Shown here piece after piece: positions 7,917 to 16,113 of a stretch of 64,000 bases of DNA. Source of the DNA: Hominenteromicrobium mulieris (lineage in GTDB: Bacteria; Bacillota; Clostridia; Oscillospirales; Acutalibacteraceae); the NCBI RefSeq assembly GCF_020687165.1, contig NZ_JAJEQC010000008.1; one strand, written 5' to 3'. Made by a program: the position numbers and the translations under genes. Within the stretch, counting starts at the first letter, position 1. The number at the start of each line of letters is the position of its first letter. Below the pieces are notes generated by a model, which searched no databases, had not been told where the DNA came from, and saw nothing but the letters and a program-made list of their open reading frames with translations.

Positions 7917-8852
7917 TTAATAAGTGAACCGCGTTGTGTATTCCGAATCGTTTTGAATCTCCCCGGCGGGCATGCCGCCTGCGGCAAAGGTGATGTCCAC
8001 CCGCTGCCACTCATCCGCTTTTGCGCGGATCTCCACGGTGATCCACCCCTCGCTTTCCACATAAAAGCTGTTCCACGCGTGGTAGGTCTCCTCACCCACA
8101 TAACCCGTGATGAGCTTGCACGGAATGCCCTCGCTGCGCAGCATGGCGGCAGCAAGGCTTGCATAATCAAAGCATATGCCCTTGCCGGTCTTTAAGGTCT
8201 CATCCGGGGAGGGCAGGTAGCCGTTCTGCACAGTCGCCGCTTTTTCCGTATCGTATTGGATATTCTTCACCATGTAGTCATACACGGCGGCAGCAATGTC
8301 CGCATCGGTGGTGCAGTTTGCGGCCAGCTCTTTCACCTTTTTGATGCAATCGGAGCTTTTGTTGTAATTCACCATCTGGTTCGGGCGCAGGTACGGCTGA
8401 AATTCATCTTTCAGCGTCACGTCGCGGTCTTCGCTCCCGATGCATGCGTATTTGCTGTCGCCCACCTGCTCCATCAGGCGGAACGTGTATGTGCCGTTTC
8501 CCATATTGAGCGGGAAAAATGTCGCAGTGCCGTCGTTCGGCAAGTCATAGTTATATTTATCCTCGCCGCAGACAATCTGCATTTTTAATCGCGTATCGCT
8601 CTGCGCTTTTACGCCGATGATGCCGCCTTCAAGCTGGGAAAGGTCAATCTCTCCGCTGCCGAACGCGGTCGCTTCATCTTCGTTGAAGACGGAATCCCGA
8701 AAAGCGGGGACCTCGTAGGGCGCGGCGTTGCTGTCCGTGACATCGCCCGCCGCCGGCTTGGCGTCGTTTGATGCCGTGCCCCGCGCCGCACAGCCGCAAA
8801 GCAGCAAAATAAGCGCCAGCGCCGCCGCTAACAGCTGAATTTTTTCTTTCAT
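7917..8852 (-). CDS. Transglutaminase-like lipoprotein
   Basis: Membrane-anchored extracellular protein of about 311 residues. A lipoprotein signal (MKEKIQLLAAALALILLLCGC) is followed by a spacer, a beta-rich region and a transglutaminase/protease-like core. Visible catalytic elements are Cys in GKGICFDYASLAAAMLR, His in YHAWNSFY and Asp in RVDITF. The role may be cysteine proteolysis or crosslinking at the cell surface; substrates are unknown. The ATG at 8852 is preceded by AGGGGG and starts right at the signal peptide, so a longer upstream frame is rejected. It opens the pilus-like operon, suggesting a job in processing or anchoring its products (inference). Confidence 0.8.
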   Translation of the reverse strand: MKEKIQLLAAALALILLLCGCAARGTASNDAKPAAGDVTDSNAAPYEVPAFRDSVFNEDEATAFGSGEIDLSQLEGGIIGVKAQSDTRLKMQIVCGEDKYNYDLPNDGTATFFPLNMGNGTYTFRLMEQVGDSKYACIGSEDRDVTLKDEFQPYLRPNQMVNYNKSSDCIKKVKELAANCTTDADIAAAVYDYMVKNIQYDTEKAATVQNGYLPSPDETLKTGKGICFDYASLAAAMLRSEGIPCKLITGYVGEETYHAWNSFYVESEGWITVEIRAKADEWQRVDITFAAGGMPAGEIQNDSEYTTRFTY

Positions 8853-9087
8853 GCCGCACCCCCTGTCTTTTCTGTGTATACTAATTATTATTTTATCTTG
8901 TTTTTGTCTTATACGCAAGCCCTGTGTAAAATTCTTCTGCATGGCTTTTTCCGTCGATTTTTTCAAAAAAATGCGCTTCAAACTATTGACATTATATATA
9001 TAATGTTGTAGGTATAAATTTCACCGTTTTCTGAGAAATTCCCGCATATTTCGCGGTGTTTCTCAAAAAGCAGAAGGAGTAATTTAA

Positions 9088-9291
9088 ATGAAGGAATTCA
9101 TGTCTTTCCTGCTTTCTGCACTGCTCGTTCTCTCTCTTGCGGCGTGCGAAAGTAACGGCGGTGCCGGAAGCAACGATTCCGAAAGCAGTGTGAGCAGCAC
9201 GGCTTCCTCCGAAGCAGAGTCCTCTGCGCCCTCACAACGTGGAACGAGATCACGAAATCCGATACCGTTACACTTGAGTTTTAAGCTTTAA
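9088..9291 (+). pseudogene. Decayed lipoprotein gene
   Basis: AAGGAG lies before the ATG, and the first 50 residues form a lipoprotein signal (LLVLSLAAC) plus a Ser/Glu-rich spacer. After SSAPSQ the frame becomes unlikely (RGTRSRNPIPL). The +1 frame across the same bases reads WNEITKSDTVTLEF and then stops, which looks like a genuine protein end. The simplest reading is a larger lipoprotein that lost its middle and was left out of frame. A TTGACA at about 8990 and a hairpin around 9030-9066 remain upstream. Confidence 0.55.
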
Positions 9292-9301
9292 CCTGTATCC
9301 G

Positions 9302-9345
9302 AGCGCCTTGCGGCTGTTTACACAGCCGGGCGTTCTTTTTGTTTT
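9302..9345 (+). terminator. Terminator after the decayed lipoprotein gene
   Basis: GCGCC ... GGCTGT-TTAC-ACAGCC ... GGCG forms an imperfect hairpin followed by TTCTTTTTGTTTTT. Confidence 0.6.
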
Positions 9346-9382
9346 TCCGAAATTTTGGCGCAGGAGTTTTCCACGAACACAT

Positions 9383-9411
9383 TGACAAACCGCGCAAAAA
9401 AACGTATGCTT
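9383..9411 (+). promoter_or_regulatory. Promoter of the MerR-family gene
   Basis: TTGACA is followed after 17 bases by TATGCT, ahead of the AT-rich stretch and the AAAGGAG of the MerR gene. Confidence 0.6.
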
Positions 9412-9452
9412 ATATATAGAGTTATATCTAACTTAGAAAGGAGCGCTTGCAG

Positions 9453-9884
9453 ATGACGTACACCATTAAGGAAGCCTCGGACATCACGGGCATCCCGGCG
9501 ACCACGCTGCGCTATTACGATAAAGAAGGCATCCTGCCGTTTTTGGAGCGAAAGGAATCCGGCCACAGAATGTTTTCCGAACAGGATCTTTCCATGCTGC
9601 GCATTATCGAATGTTTAAAATGCACGGGCATGTCCATTAAAGATATTCGCCAGTACGCGGTGTGGGCACAAATGGGTGACTCCACCCTGGAGCAGCGCTA
9701 CAACCTGTTTCTTGAGCGCCGCGAGGCCGTTATGGCACAAATCAAGGAGCTTGAAGATCAGCTTAAAGTAATCGATTATAAGTGCAAATACTATGAGGAA
9801 GCCATTGCCGCCGGTACGGAAGACATTCACAAGCACAAAACAGGCCACTGCTGCGACGATGAAAAAGAAAACAAAGACGCGTAA
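9453..9884 (+). CDS. MerR family transcriptional regulator
   Basis: Dimeric DNA-binding regulator of 143 residues. Residues 1-70 carry the MerR winged helix (YTIKEASDITGIPATTLRYYDKEGIL ... FSEQDLSMLRIIECLKCTGMSIKDI), then a dimerisation coiled coil of about residues 80-118. The tail HKHKTGHCCDDE is rich in His and Cys and could bind metal, but it does not match a specific MerR subfamily known to me. ATG 9453 is chosen over a TTG two codons upstream because AAAGGAG is well spaced from it. It stands alone between two terminators, so autoregulation is likely but not shown. Confidence 0.85.
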   Translation: MTYTIKEASDITGIPATTLRYYDKEGILPFLERKESGHRMFSEQDLSMLRIIECLKCTGMSIKDIRQYAVWAQMGDSTLEQRYNLFLERREAVMAQIKELEDQLKVIDYKCKYYEEAIAAGTEDIHKHKTGHCCDDEKENKDA

Positions 9885-9898
9885 GTTCCGCAAAAACC

Positions 9899-9938
9899 AA
9901 GGGCACGGAGTTTTAAAACTCCGTGCCCTTTTGCTTTA
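9899..9938. terminator. Bidirectional terminator between merR-like gene and cysS
   Basis: Perfect inverted repeat GGGCACGGAGTTTT / AAAACTCCGTGCCC followed by TTTT; it can serve both converging genes. Confidence 0.85.
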
Positions 9939-9948
9939 TTTCCTTATT

Positions 9949-11388
9949 TTAGCCCTGCACAGACCACGTGATACCCTGCGGGGTATCCTTCACAACGATA
10001 TGGCGTGCGGCAAGCGCATCGCGAATCGCGTCGGCAGTTGCCCAGTCCTTTGCCTTTCTGGCTTCCGTGCGCTTTGCGATGAGCGCTTCGATCTCCGCGG
10101 CTTCCTCGGCGGTCATGCCCTCCGGCACAGCGGACTTCTGCGCATTCTGCTCCTCGCGCAGCGCCTTTGCAGCTTTCAGCAAGCCGAGGGACAACACTTC
10201 GTCAAACTCCTTGATGAGCGCAAGCTTGTCCGCGTCGGAAAGCTTGGCTTTCAGTACGTCGTACAGCGCTGTGAGTGCCAAGGACGTGTTGAGGTCGTTT
10301 TCCAGCGCCGCGCGGAACGAGGCACGCAGCGGCTCCATGGCAGCTTCGTCGTGCTCTCCCTCATTTTTCAGCGCTGCAATGCGGGAAACGAGCTTTTTGT
10401 ACGCCGTGGCGGTGTTGTCAAGGCTCTCAAACGAGAACGTCAGCGGCTTTCTGTAATGGGACTGTAAGCAGAACATGCGGTATACAAGCGGTGCGTAGCC
10501 CTTTTCCTCAAGCAGCGAGACCGTGAGAAAATCGCCCTTTGATTTGCTCATCTTGCCGCGCGCGTCCAAAAGGTGCAGCACGTGGAACCAGTATTTGCAC
10601 CACGGGTGGCCGAGATACGCTTCGCTCTGTGCAATCTCATTCGTGTGGTGCGGGAACGCGTTATCGATGCCGCCGCAGTGAATGTCGAGGTATTCGCCGA
10701 GGTACTTGATGCTGATGCCGCTGCACTCGATGTGCCAGCCCGGGTAGCCCACGCCCCACGGGGAATCCCACTTGAGCTCCTGGTCGTCAAACTTCGACTT
10801 TGTAAACCACAGTACGAAGTCGCTCTTGGAGCGCTTGTTTTCGTCCTCTTCCACGCTGTCACGCACGCCTACGGCGAGGCTCTCTTCCTCCATGTTGCCG
10901 AAAACATAATAGTTTTCGAGCTTGGAGGTATCAAAATAGACGTTGCCGCCCGCGATATACGCATATTCCTTTTCAAGGAGCACCTCTACCATGTGGATGA
11001 ACGTATCGATGCAGCTCGTCGCCGGAACGACGATCTCCGGGCGCTTGATGCCAAGCTTTTCGCAGTCACTGAAAAATGCGGCGGTATAAAACTGCGCAAT
11101 CTGCATGACGGTCTTGTGCTCGCGGCGCGCGCCCTTGAGCATCTTGTCTTCGCCGGTGTCGGCATCGCTGGAAAGGTGGCCGACGTCCGTGATGTTCATG
11201 GCGCGGGTCACGTCATAGCCGAGGTAGCGCAAGGCTTTTTCCAGCATATCCTCCATGATGTACGAGCGCAGGTTGCCGATGTGCGCATAGTGGTACACGG
11301 TTGGGCCGCAGGTGTACATTTTGACTTTGCCGGCTTCGTGCGGAATAAATTCTTCTTTTTTCTGTGTTCTTGTGTTATAGAGCTGCAT
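9949..11388 (-). CDS. cysS: Cysteinyl-tRNA synthetase
   Basis: Class I tRNA synthetase that charges tRNA-Cys, 479 residues as usual. It shows the N-terminal CGPTVYHYAHIGNLRSYI, where HIGN is the normal variant of the HIGH signature, zinc-binding residues including CSG and HHTNEIAQSEA, and KMSKSKGD at about residue 283. The C-terminal helical anticodon-binding part is present. GAAAGGAAG precedes the ATG. It follows cysE by 19 bases, and both lie under one T-box leader whose specifier reads TGC, a cysteine codon, so both should be made when charged tRNA-Cys is scarce. Confidence 0.97.
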   Translation of the reverse strand: MQLYNTRTQKKEEFIPHEAGKVKMYTCGPTVYHYAHIGNLRSYIMEDMLEKALRYLGYDVTRAMNITDVGHLSSDADTGEDKMLKGARREHKTVMQIAQFYTAAFFSDCEKLGIKRPEIVVPATSCIDTFIHMVEVLLEKEYAYIAGGNVYFDTSKLENYYVFGNMEEESLAVGVRDSVEEDENKRSKSDFVLWFTKSKFDDQELKWDSPWGVGYPGWHIECSGISIKYLGEYLDIHCGGIDNAFPHHTNEIAQSEAYLGHPWCKYWFHVLHLLDARGKMSKSKGDFLTVSLLEEKGYAPLVYRMFCLQSHYRKPLTFSFESLDNTATAYKKLVSRIAALKNEGEHDEAAMEPLRASFRAALENDLNTSLALTALYDVLKAKLSDADKLALIKEFDEVLSLGLLKAAKALREEQNAQKSAVPEGMTAEEAAEIEALIAKRTEARKAKDWATADAIRDALAARHIVVKDTPQGITWSVQG

Positions 11389-11407
11389 ACAGGTGCTTCC
11401 TTTCTGC

Positions 11408-12097
11408 TTATTCTTCCTTATTCTTCTCCGCTTTCTGTGCGGTCAGCTTGCTTTTTTCTCTGCGGCAGCTGTTCAGCTCGCCGTGCAGGCGCTCAATCTC
11501 AAGCCGCATGCGGCACATTTCCTGCGCCACCGGGTCGGCCACGTGGATCTGATCCAGCGTGCTGTTGTCCATCACACGCTTGCCGCCCACACGCACGATG
11601 CGCGCCGGTACACCGACCGCCGTTGCGTTATCGGGCACGGCATCCAGCACCACGGCACCCGCCGCCACACGGGCGTTATCACCCACGCGGAACGGCCCCA
11701 GCACCTTTGCGCCCGCACCGACGAGCACGTCATTTCCAAGCGTCGGGTGGCGCTTGCCCTGGTCTTTGCCCGTGCCGCCGAGCGTCACACCCTGATACAG
11801 CGTGCAGTTGTCACCGATAACGGTGGTTTCGCCGATGACGACACCCATACCGTGGTCGATGAACAGATTTTTGCCGATCGTCGCGCCCGGGTGAATCTCT
11901 ATACCCGTTTTGCGGCGCGCGCGCTGCGAGATATAGCGCGCGATAAATTTCATATTATGGCGGAAAAACCAGTTTGCCTTGCGGTAAGACCGCACCGCCT
12001 TGAAGCCGGAATACAGAAAATAAACCTCCGCACGGCTGCGGGCGGCAGGGTCGCGTGCCATCACGGCGTCAAGCTCCGCCTTTAACTTAGAAAACAT
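11408..12097 (-). CDS. cysE: Serine O-acetyltransferase
   Basis: Makes O-acetylserine from serine and acetyl-CoA, the first step of cysteine synthesis. The 229-residue protein has an N-terminal helical part and a left-handed beta helix of hexapeptide repeats (HPGATIGKNLFIDHGMGVVIGETTVIG ... LGGTGKDQGKRHPTLG ... VPARIV). A basic, helical C-terminal tail of about 40 residues follows, longer than in many homologues. It is the first gene under the cysteine T-box. No cysK is seen in the window. Confidence 0.95.
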   Translation of the reverse strand: MFSKLKAELDAVMARDPAARSRAEVYFLYSGFKAVRSYRKANWFFRHNMKFIARYISQRARRKTGIEIHPGATIGKNLFIDHGMGVVIGETTVIGDNCTLYQGVTLGGTGKDQGKRHPTLGNDVLVGAGAKVLGPFRVGDNARVAAGAVVLDAVPDNATAVGVPARIVRVGGKRVMDNSTLDQIHVADPVAQEMCRMRLEIERLHGELNSCRREKSKLTAQKAEKNKEE

Positions 12098-12114
12098 GAC
12101 GTAAACCTCTCCTT

Positions 12115-12385
12115 AAAAACAAAAGCCCCGAGCGCACAACATAGGCGCTCGGGGGCGAAATGTATCAAAACATTCATGATACAATAAATCCGCGGTTCCA
12201 CTCCGGTTTATCACTCAAACGGCGTAACGTGCCGTACCCGTATGCGGCTCACTTTCGCTCACCGCATCCGCTCGCGAATGCACTTCGCCCGGCTCTTTTC
12301 TGCGGCGGCTTTCAGCCCATGACCTCCGCTCTCTATCGACTGTCCCCGGGGTACTCGTTCGGTCTCAGCGTTTGCTTTATGACAG
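12115..12385 (-). promoter_or_regulatory. Cysteine T-box leader of cysE-cysS
   Basis: On the minus strand the conserved T-box sequence GGAGTGGAACCGCG lies at 12191-12204. It is followed by the terminator hairpin GCCCCCGAGCGC/GCGCTCGGGGC (about 12124-12155) with a T run. Upstream are the stem I landmarks GAACGAGTACC and GATAGAGAGCGGAGG. The likely specifier loop (GAAGTGCATTC) holds TGC at 12280-12282, a Cys codon, which agrees with the genes downstream. Uncharged tRNA-Cys should favour the antiterminator. Confidence 0.9.
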
Positions 12386-12386
12386 T

Positions 12387-12415
12387 ATTTTAACACAGCC
12401 CCTTTAAAAACGCAA
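12387..12415 (-). promoter_or_regulatory. Promoter of the T-box cysE-cysS transcript
   Basis: TTGCGT (12410-12415) and TAAAAT (12387-12392) on the minus strand with a 17-base spacer. Confidence 0.75.
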
Positions 12416-12489
12416 GCCCAAAGATCACCTCTCCGCGCCATTTTATGCGGCTTTTTTCTTTTGGTTCTTTTAAAATACGCGCATGCAAA

Positions 12490-12532
12490 AACAGGGTACG
12501 CACTTTTTTACAGTGCATACCCTGTTTATTTA
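12490..12532. terminator. Terminator after the PRPP synthetase gene
   Basis: Hairpin ACAGGGTacGCACT / AGTGCatACCCTGT with a T-rich loop and a TTTATTT flank, close after the prs stop codon. Confidence 0.75.
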
Positions 12533-12547
12533 GCAATGATTCAAAAA

Positions 12548-13720
12548 TTAGAGCTGCTCGTCGATGATCTTTGCTTTTTCAAGCGCACGCTTCTGGAGCA
12601 GTGCGTCGATCTTGGCGTGCGGGTCAAGCAGGGAGCTGATGGAAGCGTCGTGGTTCAAAGCAGAGATGAAGTAAGCGATGTACTTCGAAACGTCGACTTC
12701 ATGGAACCACGGGCGGTTCTTCAGTTCCGGGTTAAGATACGTCAGGTTGCTGCCGAAGATACCGTCGATGAGACCCTCTTCATACGCTTTATCGAACTTT
12801 GCGAGGCCGTTCGTGAAGATGGCATACGTGCCGTAAGCAAAGAAGCGGCGTGCCTTGCGGGCCTTGACGTTCTCTGCAATGTCGAGCACGGACTCGCCGG
12901 AGGAGATGATGTCATCGGCAACGAACACATCCTTGCCCTCGACCGGGGTACCGAGGTACTCATGTGCGACGATCGGGTTGCGGCCGTCTACGATGCGGGA
13001 ATAATCGCGGCGCTTGTAGAACATGCCCATCTCCACGCCGAGCACGGAAGCATAGTACATGTTGCGGTTCAGCGCGCCCTCGTCCGGGCTGACGATCATG
13101 AAATCTTTCTTATCGGTGGAAAGATCCGGGAAGTCCTTGAAGAGCTTCTTTAAAACCTGGTAAGTCGGCATCAGGTTATCGAAGCCCATAACCGGCACAG
13201 CGTTCTGCACGCGCGGGTCATGTGCGTCGAAAGTCAAAACGTTGGAAACGCCCATCTGCTGGAGCTCCTGCAGCATGTACGCGCAGTCCAAAGACTCGCG
13301 GTAGCTGCGGCGGTGCTGACGGCCGCCGTAAAGCAGCGGCATCACAACGTTAACGCGGTGTGCCTTACCGCTTGCCGCCTGAATGAGACGCTTCAAATCC
13401 TGATAATGGTCATCCGGGGACATGTGGTTCTCGTTGCCGAAGTAGTTGTAGGTCAGGCTGTAATTGCCTACGTCTACAACAAAGAACAGGTCATAGCCGC
13501 GCACGGTCGACTTGATAAGACCCTTGCTGTCGCCGGAAGAGAAACGCGGGCAGCTGTTTTCGATGATGAACGTGTCCACATCCATACCGGCACGCTTTGC
13601 CCAACGCACCAGATGGGCCTCAACCTTTTCGGAAAGCTCACGCGCACCGGCAAGCGGTACGATGCCAAGCGGTGCTACGCGATTCTCTGCACTGAAAAAC
13701 GTCTGTGATTCCATTGCCAT
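12548..13720 (-). CDS. prs: Ribose-phosphate pyrophosphokinase (PRPP synthetase), long form
   Basis: Transfers pyrophosphate from ATP to ribose 5-phosphate, giving PRPP for nucleotide, His and Trp synthesis. At 390 residues it is longer than the usual 310-320. Two phosphoribosyltransferase-type domains are visible: VVMPLLYGGRQHRR ... TFDAHDPRVQNA resembles the catalytic flexible loop and following region, and FVADDIISSGESVLDIA is the PRPP-binding loop. The sequence is divergent from the classical enzyme, but such long forms occur in clostridia. GAAGGAG lies eight bases before the ATG. It is probably transcribed alone from a promoter near 13800-13830. Confidence 0.85.
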   Translation of the reverse strand: MAMESQTFFSAENRVAPLGIVPLAGARELSEKVEAHLVRWAKRAGMDVDTFIIENSCPRFSSGDSKGLIKSTVRGYDLFFVVDVGNYSLTYNYFGNENHMSPDDHYQDLKRLIQAASGKAHRVNVVMPLLYGGRQHRRSYRESLDCAYMLQELQQMGVSNVLTFDAHDPRVQNAVPVMGFDNLMPTYQVLKKLFKDFPDLSTDKKDFMIVSPDEGALNRNMYYASVLGVEMGMFYKRRDYSRIVDGRNPIVAHEYLGTPVEGKDVFVADDIISSGESVLDIAENVKARKARRFFAYGTYAIFTNGLAKFDKAYEEGLIDGIFGSNLTYLNPELKNRPWFHEVDVSKYIAYFISALNHDASISSLLDPHAKIDALLQKRALEKAKIIDEQL

Positions 13721-13845
13721 TTGATTACTCCTTCAAACTGCATATTCCGTTATTTGCCTGTCCGTTTTACACGAACAATGTCGGCTCTTGTCTATTTCAA
13801 TATAGCACAAAATAGCGAGAATTTCCACAGCAAATACGCAAAATA

Positions 13846-15912
13846 TTAAACTTTTGTTAAATCCGATAAGAGGGCAATGCCAAACGGAGCGAGTTTGATT
13901 GAATTTACCGTTTGATCTGTACCGTACAACTTGTAGTCGCGCGGCAATTCCACGGTTTTTCCGCTTTCCGTGTAGTTTTCTACAAAAATGATATTCTCCT
14001 TTTCGCCGTGGCGGATGTGTGCCGTTACGCCGTGCGGCAGGGCGCAATCGAGCGCTTTTTCAATGTGCAGCGTCTCAATCATTTCGCCGTACAGTACAGA
14101 AAGCATATCGCTGCCGGTACGAGCCGCAATGTAATACGCCTCTCCCTTGCCGAACTTGTTTTTCGTCAGCGCCGCTTCGCCTGCGTAGAAATCTTTTTCA
14201 TATGTGCCGAGTACCTCCGCCGTCAGCGGGTGGATACGTGCACAAAGCTCCATAGCATCGTAACGGCTGCCGTTAAACGCAATGCCATTTTTCATGCCGT
14301 CCGGCAGGCTGTCGATTTCTTCGTTCCACACGCCGAACACGTCCATCATATCGCCGGGGAGGCCGCCCATTTTGCACAGGTCGGTATCGTCCACAATGCC
14401 GCTCCAGTACGTTGTGACGAGCGTGCCGCCGTTTTCGACAAATTTACGCATCTTCTTTTCAAAGCCTGCACGGTACATATAGAGCATCGGTGCAATGACA
14501 AGCTTATATTTCGAGATATCGCCGTCCATATCGACGATGTCCACCTGCACGCCCTTATCCCAGAACGGACGGTAGTGCGTCAAGAGCGTCTCTACATATT
14601 TTTCGTCTTTATCCTTGTTGCGCGGGCCCGCGGCAGCATCCAGCGCCCAGCGGTTTTCCACGTCGTACACGATAGCGACCTGCGGCTTGACTTCGGTGCC
14701 GTATACGTCGCCGCGCTCGTTCATGCTCTTAAGCTCAGCGCCGACGGACTGCACATCCTTAAACACACGGGTGTTCTCGTTCGTAACGGAGTCAAACACG
14801 CCGCCATGGCTGACATGGTCAACGACCGCACCGTGGAACTTTTCGCAGGAGCCGCGGCTTTTTCTGAACTGGAAATACTGCACAGAATTTGAGCCGTGTG
14901 CAACCGCCTGCATGGAGGAAAGCAGGTGCATGCCCGGGCGCTTCAGCATACTGATGGGCGTCCAGTTCGTCATGCTCGGCGTGCTTTCCATCAAAAGGAA
15001 GTTTTCGTGCTTGATCGAACGCATCACGTCGTGCGTCATCGCGGAAGAGACCGCAATCTCTACGTTGTCGGTCGTATGCCACTGCGGGTAGTTGTCCCAG
15101 GAAACAACATCGAGCTCCGGGCCGAACTTAAAGTAATCGAGGCCGTCGTAGAAGCCCATCAGGTTCGCCGTCACCGGGATATCCGGGTTTACTTCCTTTA
15201 CGGTGTCGCGCTCCATTTTCATGAAATCGACGGTCTGGTACGTGACAAAGCGCTTCCAATCGAGCGTCAGACCGTGCACGTTCATTTCGCCGTTCGGCTG
15301 CGGCGCGTGAATCTGATCCCAGCTCGTATACGTGTGGCTCCAGAAGTCCGTCCACCACGCGTGGTTCAGGTCGTCGAGCGTCTTATACTTCTTTTTCAGC
15401 CAATCGCGGAACGCCTGTTGGCACAGCGGGCAGTAGCACTCGCCGCCGTACTCGTTAGAAAGGTGCCACAAAATGACGCCCGGGTGGTTTGCAAAGCGCT
15501 TTGCAAGGCGCTTATCCATCTCGCGGGTCTTCTCTCTGTACACGGGGGATGTATAGCAGTGGTTATGGCGTGCGCCGGAAAGGTCGCGCACACCATTATT
15601 CTGCACACGGCGAATCTCCTCATACTTTTCGCTCATCCAAAGCGGCTTTGCACCGGACGGTGTGGCCAACACGGTATAAATGCCGTTTTTGTAGAGATTG
15701 TCGATGATCTTCTCCAGCCAGTCGAAGTCGTATTCTCCCTCATTCGGCTCCAGATGTGCCCAGGAGAAAATACCGACCGACACGCAGTTGATATCCGCTT
15801 TCTTCATCAGCTCCACGTCCTGCTTGAGAATCTCGGGGTAGCGCAGCCACTGTTCGGGATTATAATCGCCGCCATGCAGCAGCTTCGGAAATTTCGGTGT
15901 AAGGGGTCTCAT
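13846..15912 (-). CDS. Beta-galactosidase, glycoside hydrolase family 42
   Basis: Releases galactose from beta-galactosides, probably inside the cell because no signal peptide is present. The 688-residue protein has a TIM barrel from GGDYNPEQW (family 42 start) through the acid/base Glu in LSNEYGGECYC and the nucleophile Glu in LLMESTPS, then a GATase-like trimerisation domain and a C-terminal beta domain. The Cys cluster CYCPLC matches the zinc site of many GH42 enzymes. GGAGG precedes the ATG. A strong promoter lies upstream; no sugar transporter or regulator is adjacent. Confidence 0.93.
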   Translation of the reverse strand: MRPLTPKFPKLLHGGDYNPEQWLRYPEILKQDVELMKKADINCVSVGIFSWAHLEPNEGEYDFDWLEKIIDNLYKNGIYTVLATPSGAKPLWMSEKYEEIRRVQNNGVRDLSGARHNHCYTSPVYREKTREMDKRLAKRFANHPGVILWHLSNEYGGECYCPLCQQAFRDWLKKKYKTLDDLNHAWWTDFWSHTYTSWDQIHAPQPNGEMNVHGLTLDWKRFVTYQTVDFMKMERDTVKEVNPDIPVTANLMGFYDGLDYFKFGPELDVVSWDNYPQWHTTDNVEIAVSSAMTHDVMRSIKHENFLLMESTPSMTNWTPISMLKRPGMHLLSSMQAVAHGSNSVQYFQFRKSRGSCEKFHGAVVDHVSHGGVFDSVTNENTRVFKDVQSVGAELKSMNERGDVYGTEVKPQVAIVYDVENRWALDAAAGPRNKDKDEKYVETLLTHYRPFWDKGVQVDIVDMDGDISKYKLVIAPMLYMYRAGFEKKMRKFVENGGTLVTTYWSGIVDDTDLCKMGGLPGDMMDVFGVWNEEIDSLPDGMKNGIAFNGSRYDAMELCARIHPLTAEVLGTYEKDFYAGEAALTKNKFGKGEAYYIAARTGSDMLSVLYGEMIETLHIEKALDCALPHGVTAHIRHGEKENIIFVENYTESGKTVELPRDYKLYGTDQTVNSIKLAPFGIALLSDLTKV

Positions 15913-15959
15913 AATAAAATACCTCCGTCAGCGCGACTTCCCGCGCGTAATCTACACCC

Positions 15960-15988
15960 AGTATACAGGTTGTACGGACAAACTTCAA
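15960..15988 (-). promoter_or_regulatory. Promoter of the beta-galactosidase gene
   Basis: TTGAAG (15983-15988) and TATACT (15960-15965) on the minus strand with a 17-base spacer. Confidence 0.75.
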
Positions 15989-16113
15989 GAGTGAGTTTCA
16001 CATTCTTCATTCTTTAGTCTTTGCCGCGTTCTTATGCGCATGTAATAAAGAAAAGCGCACAGATTTTGTTTTCTGCACGCTTTTTAGCTTCATATTTTTC
16101 TGAAAGGCTTCTT

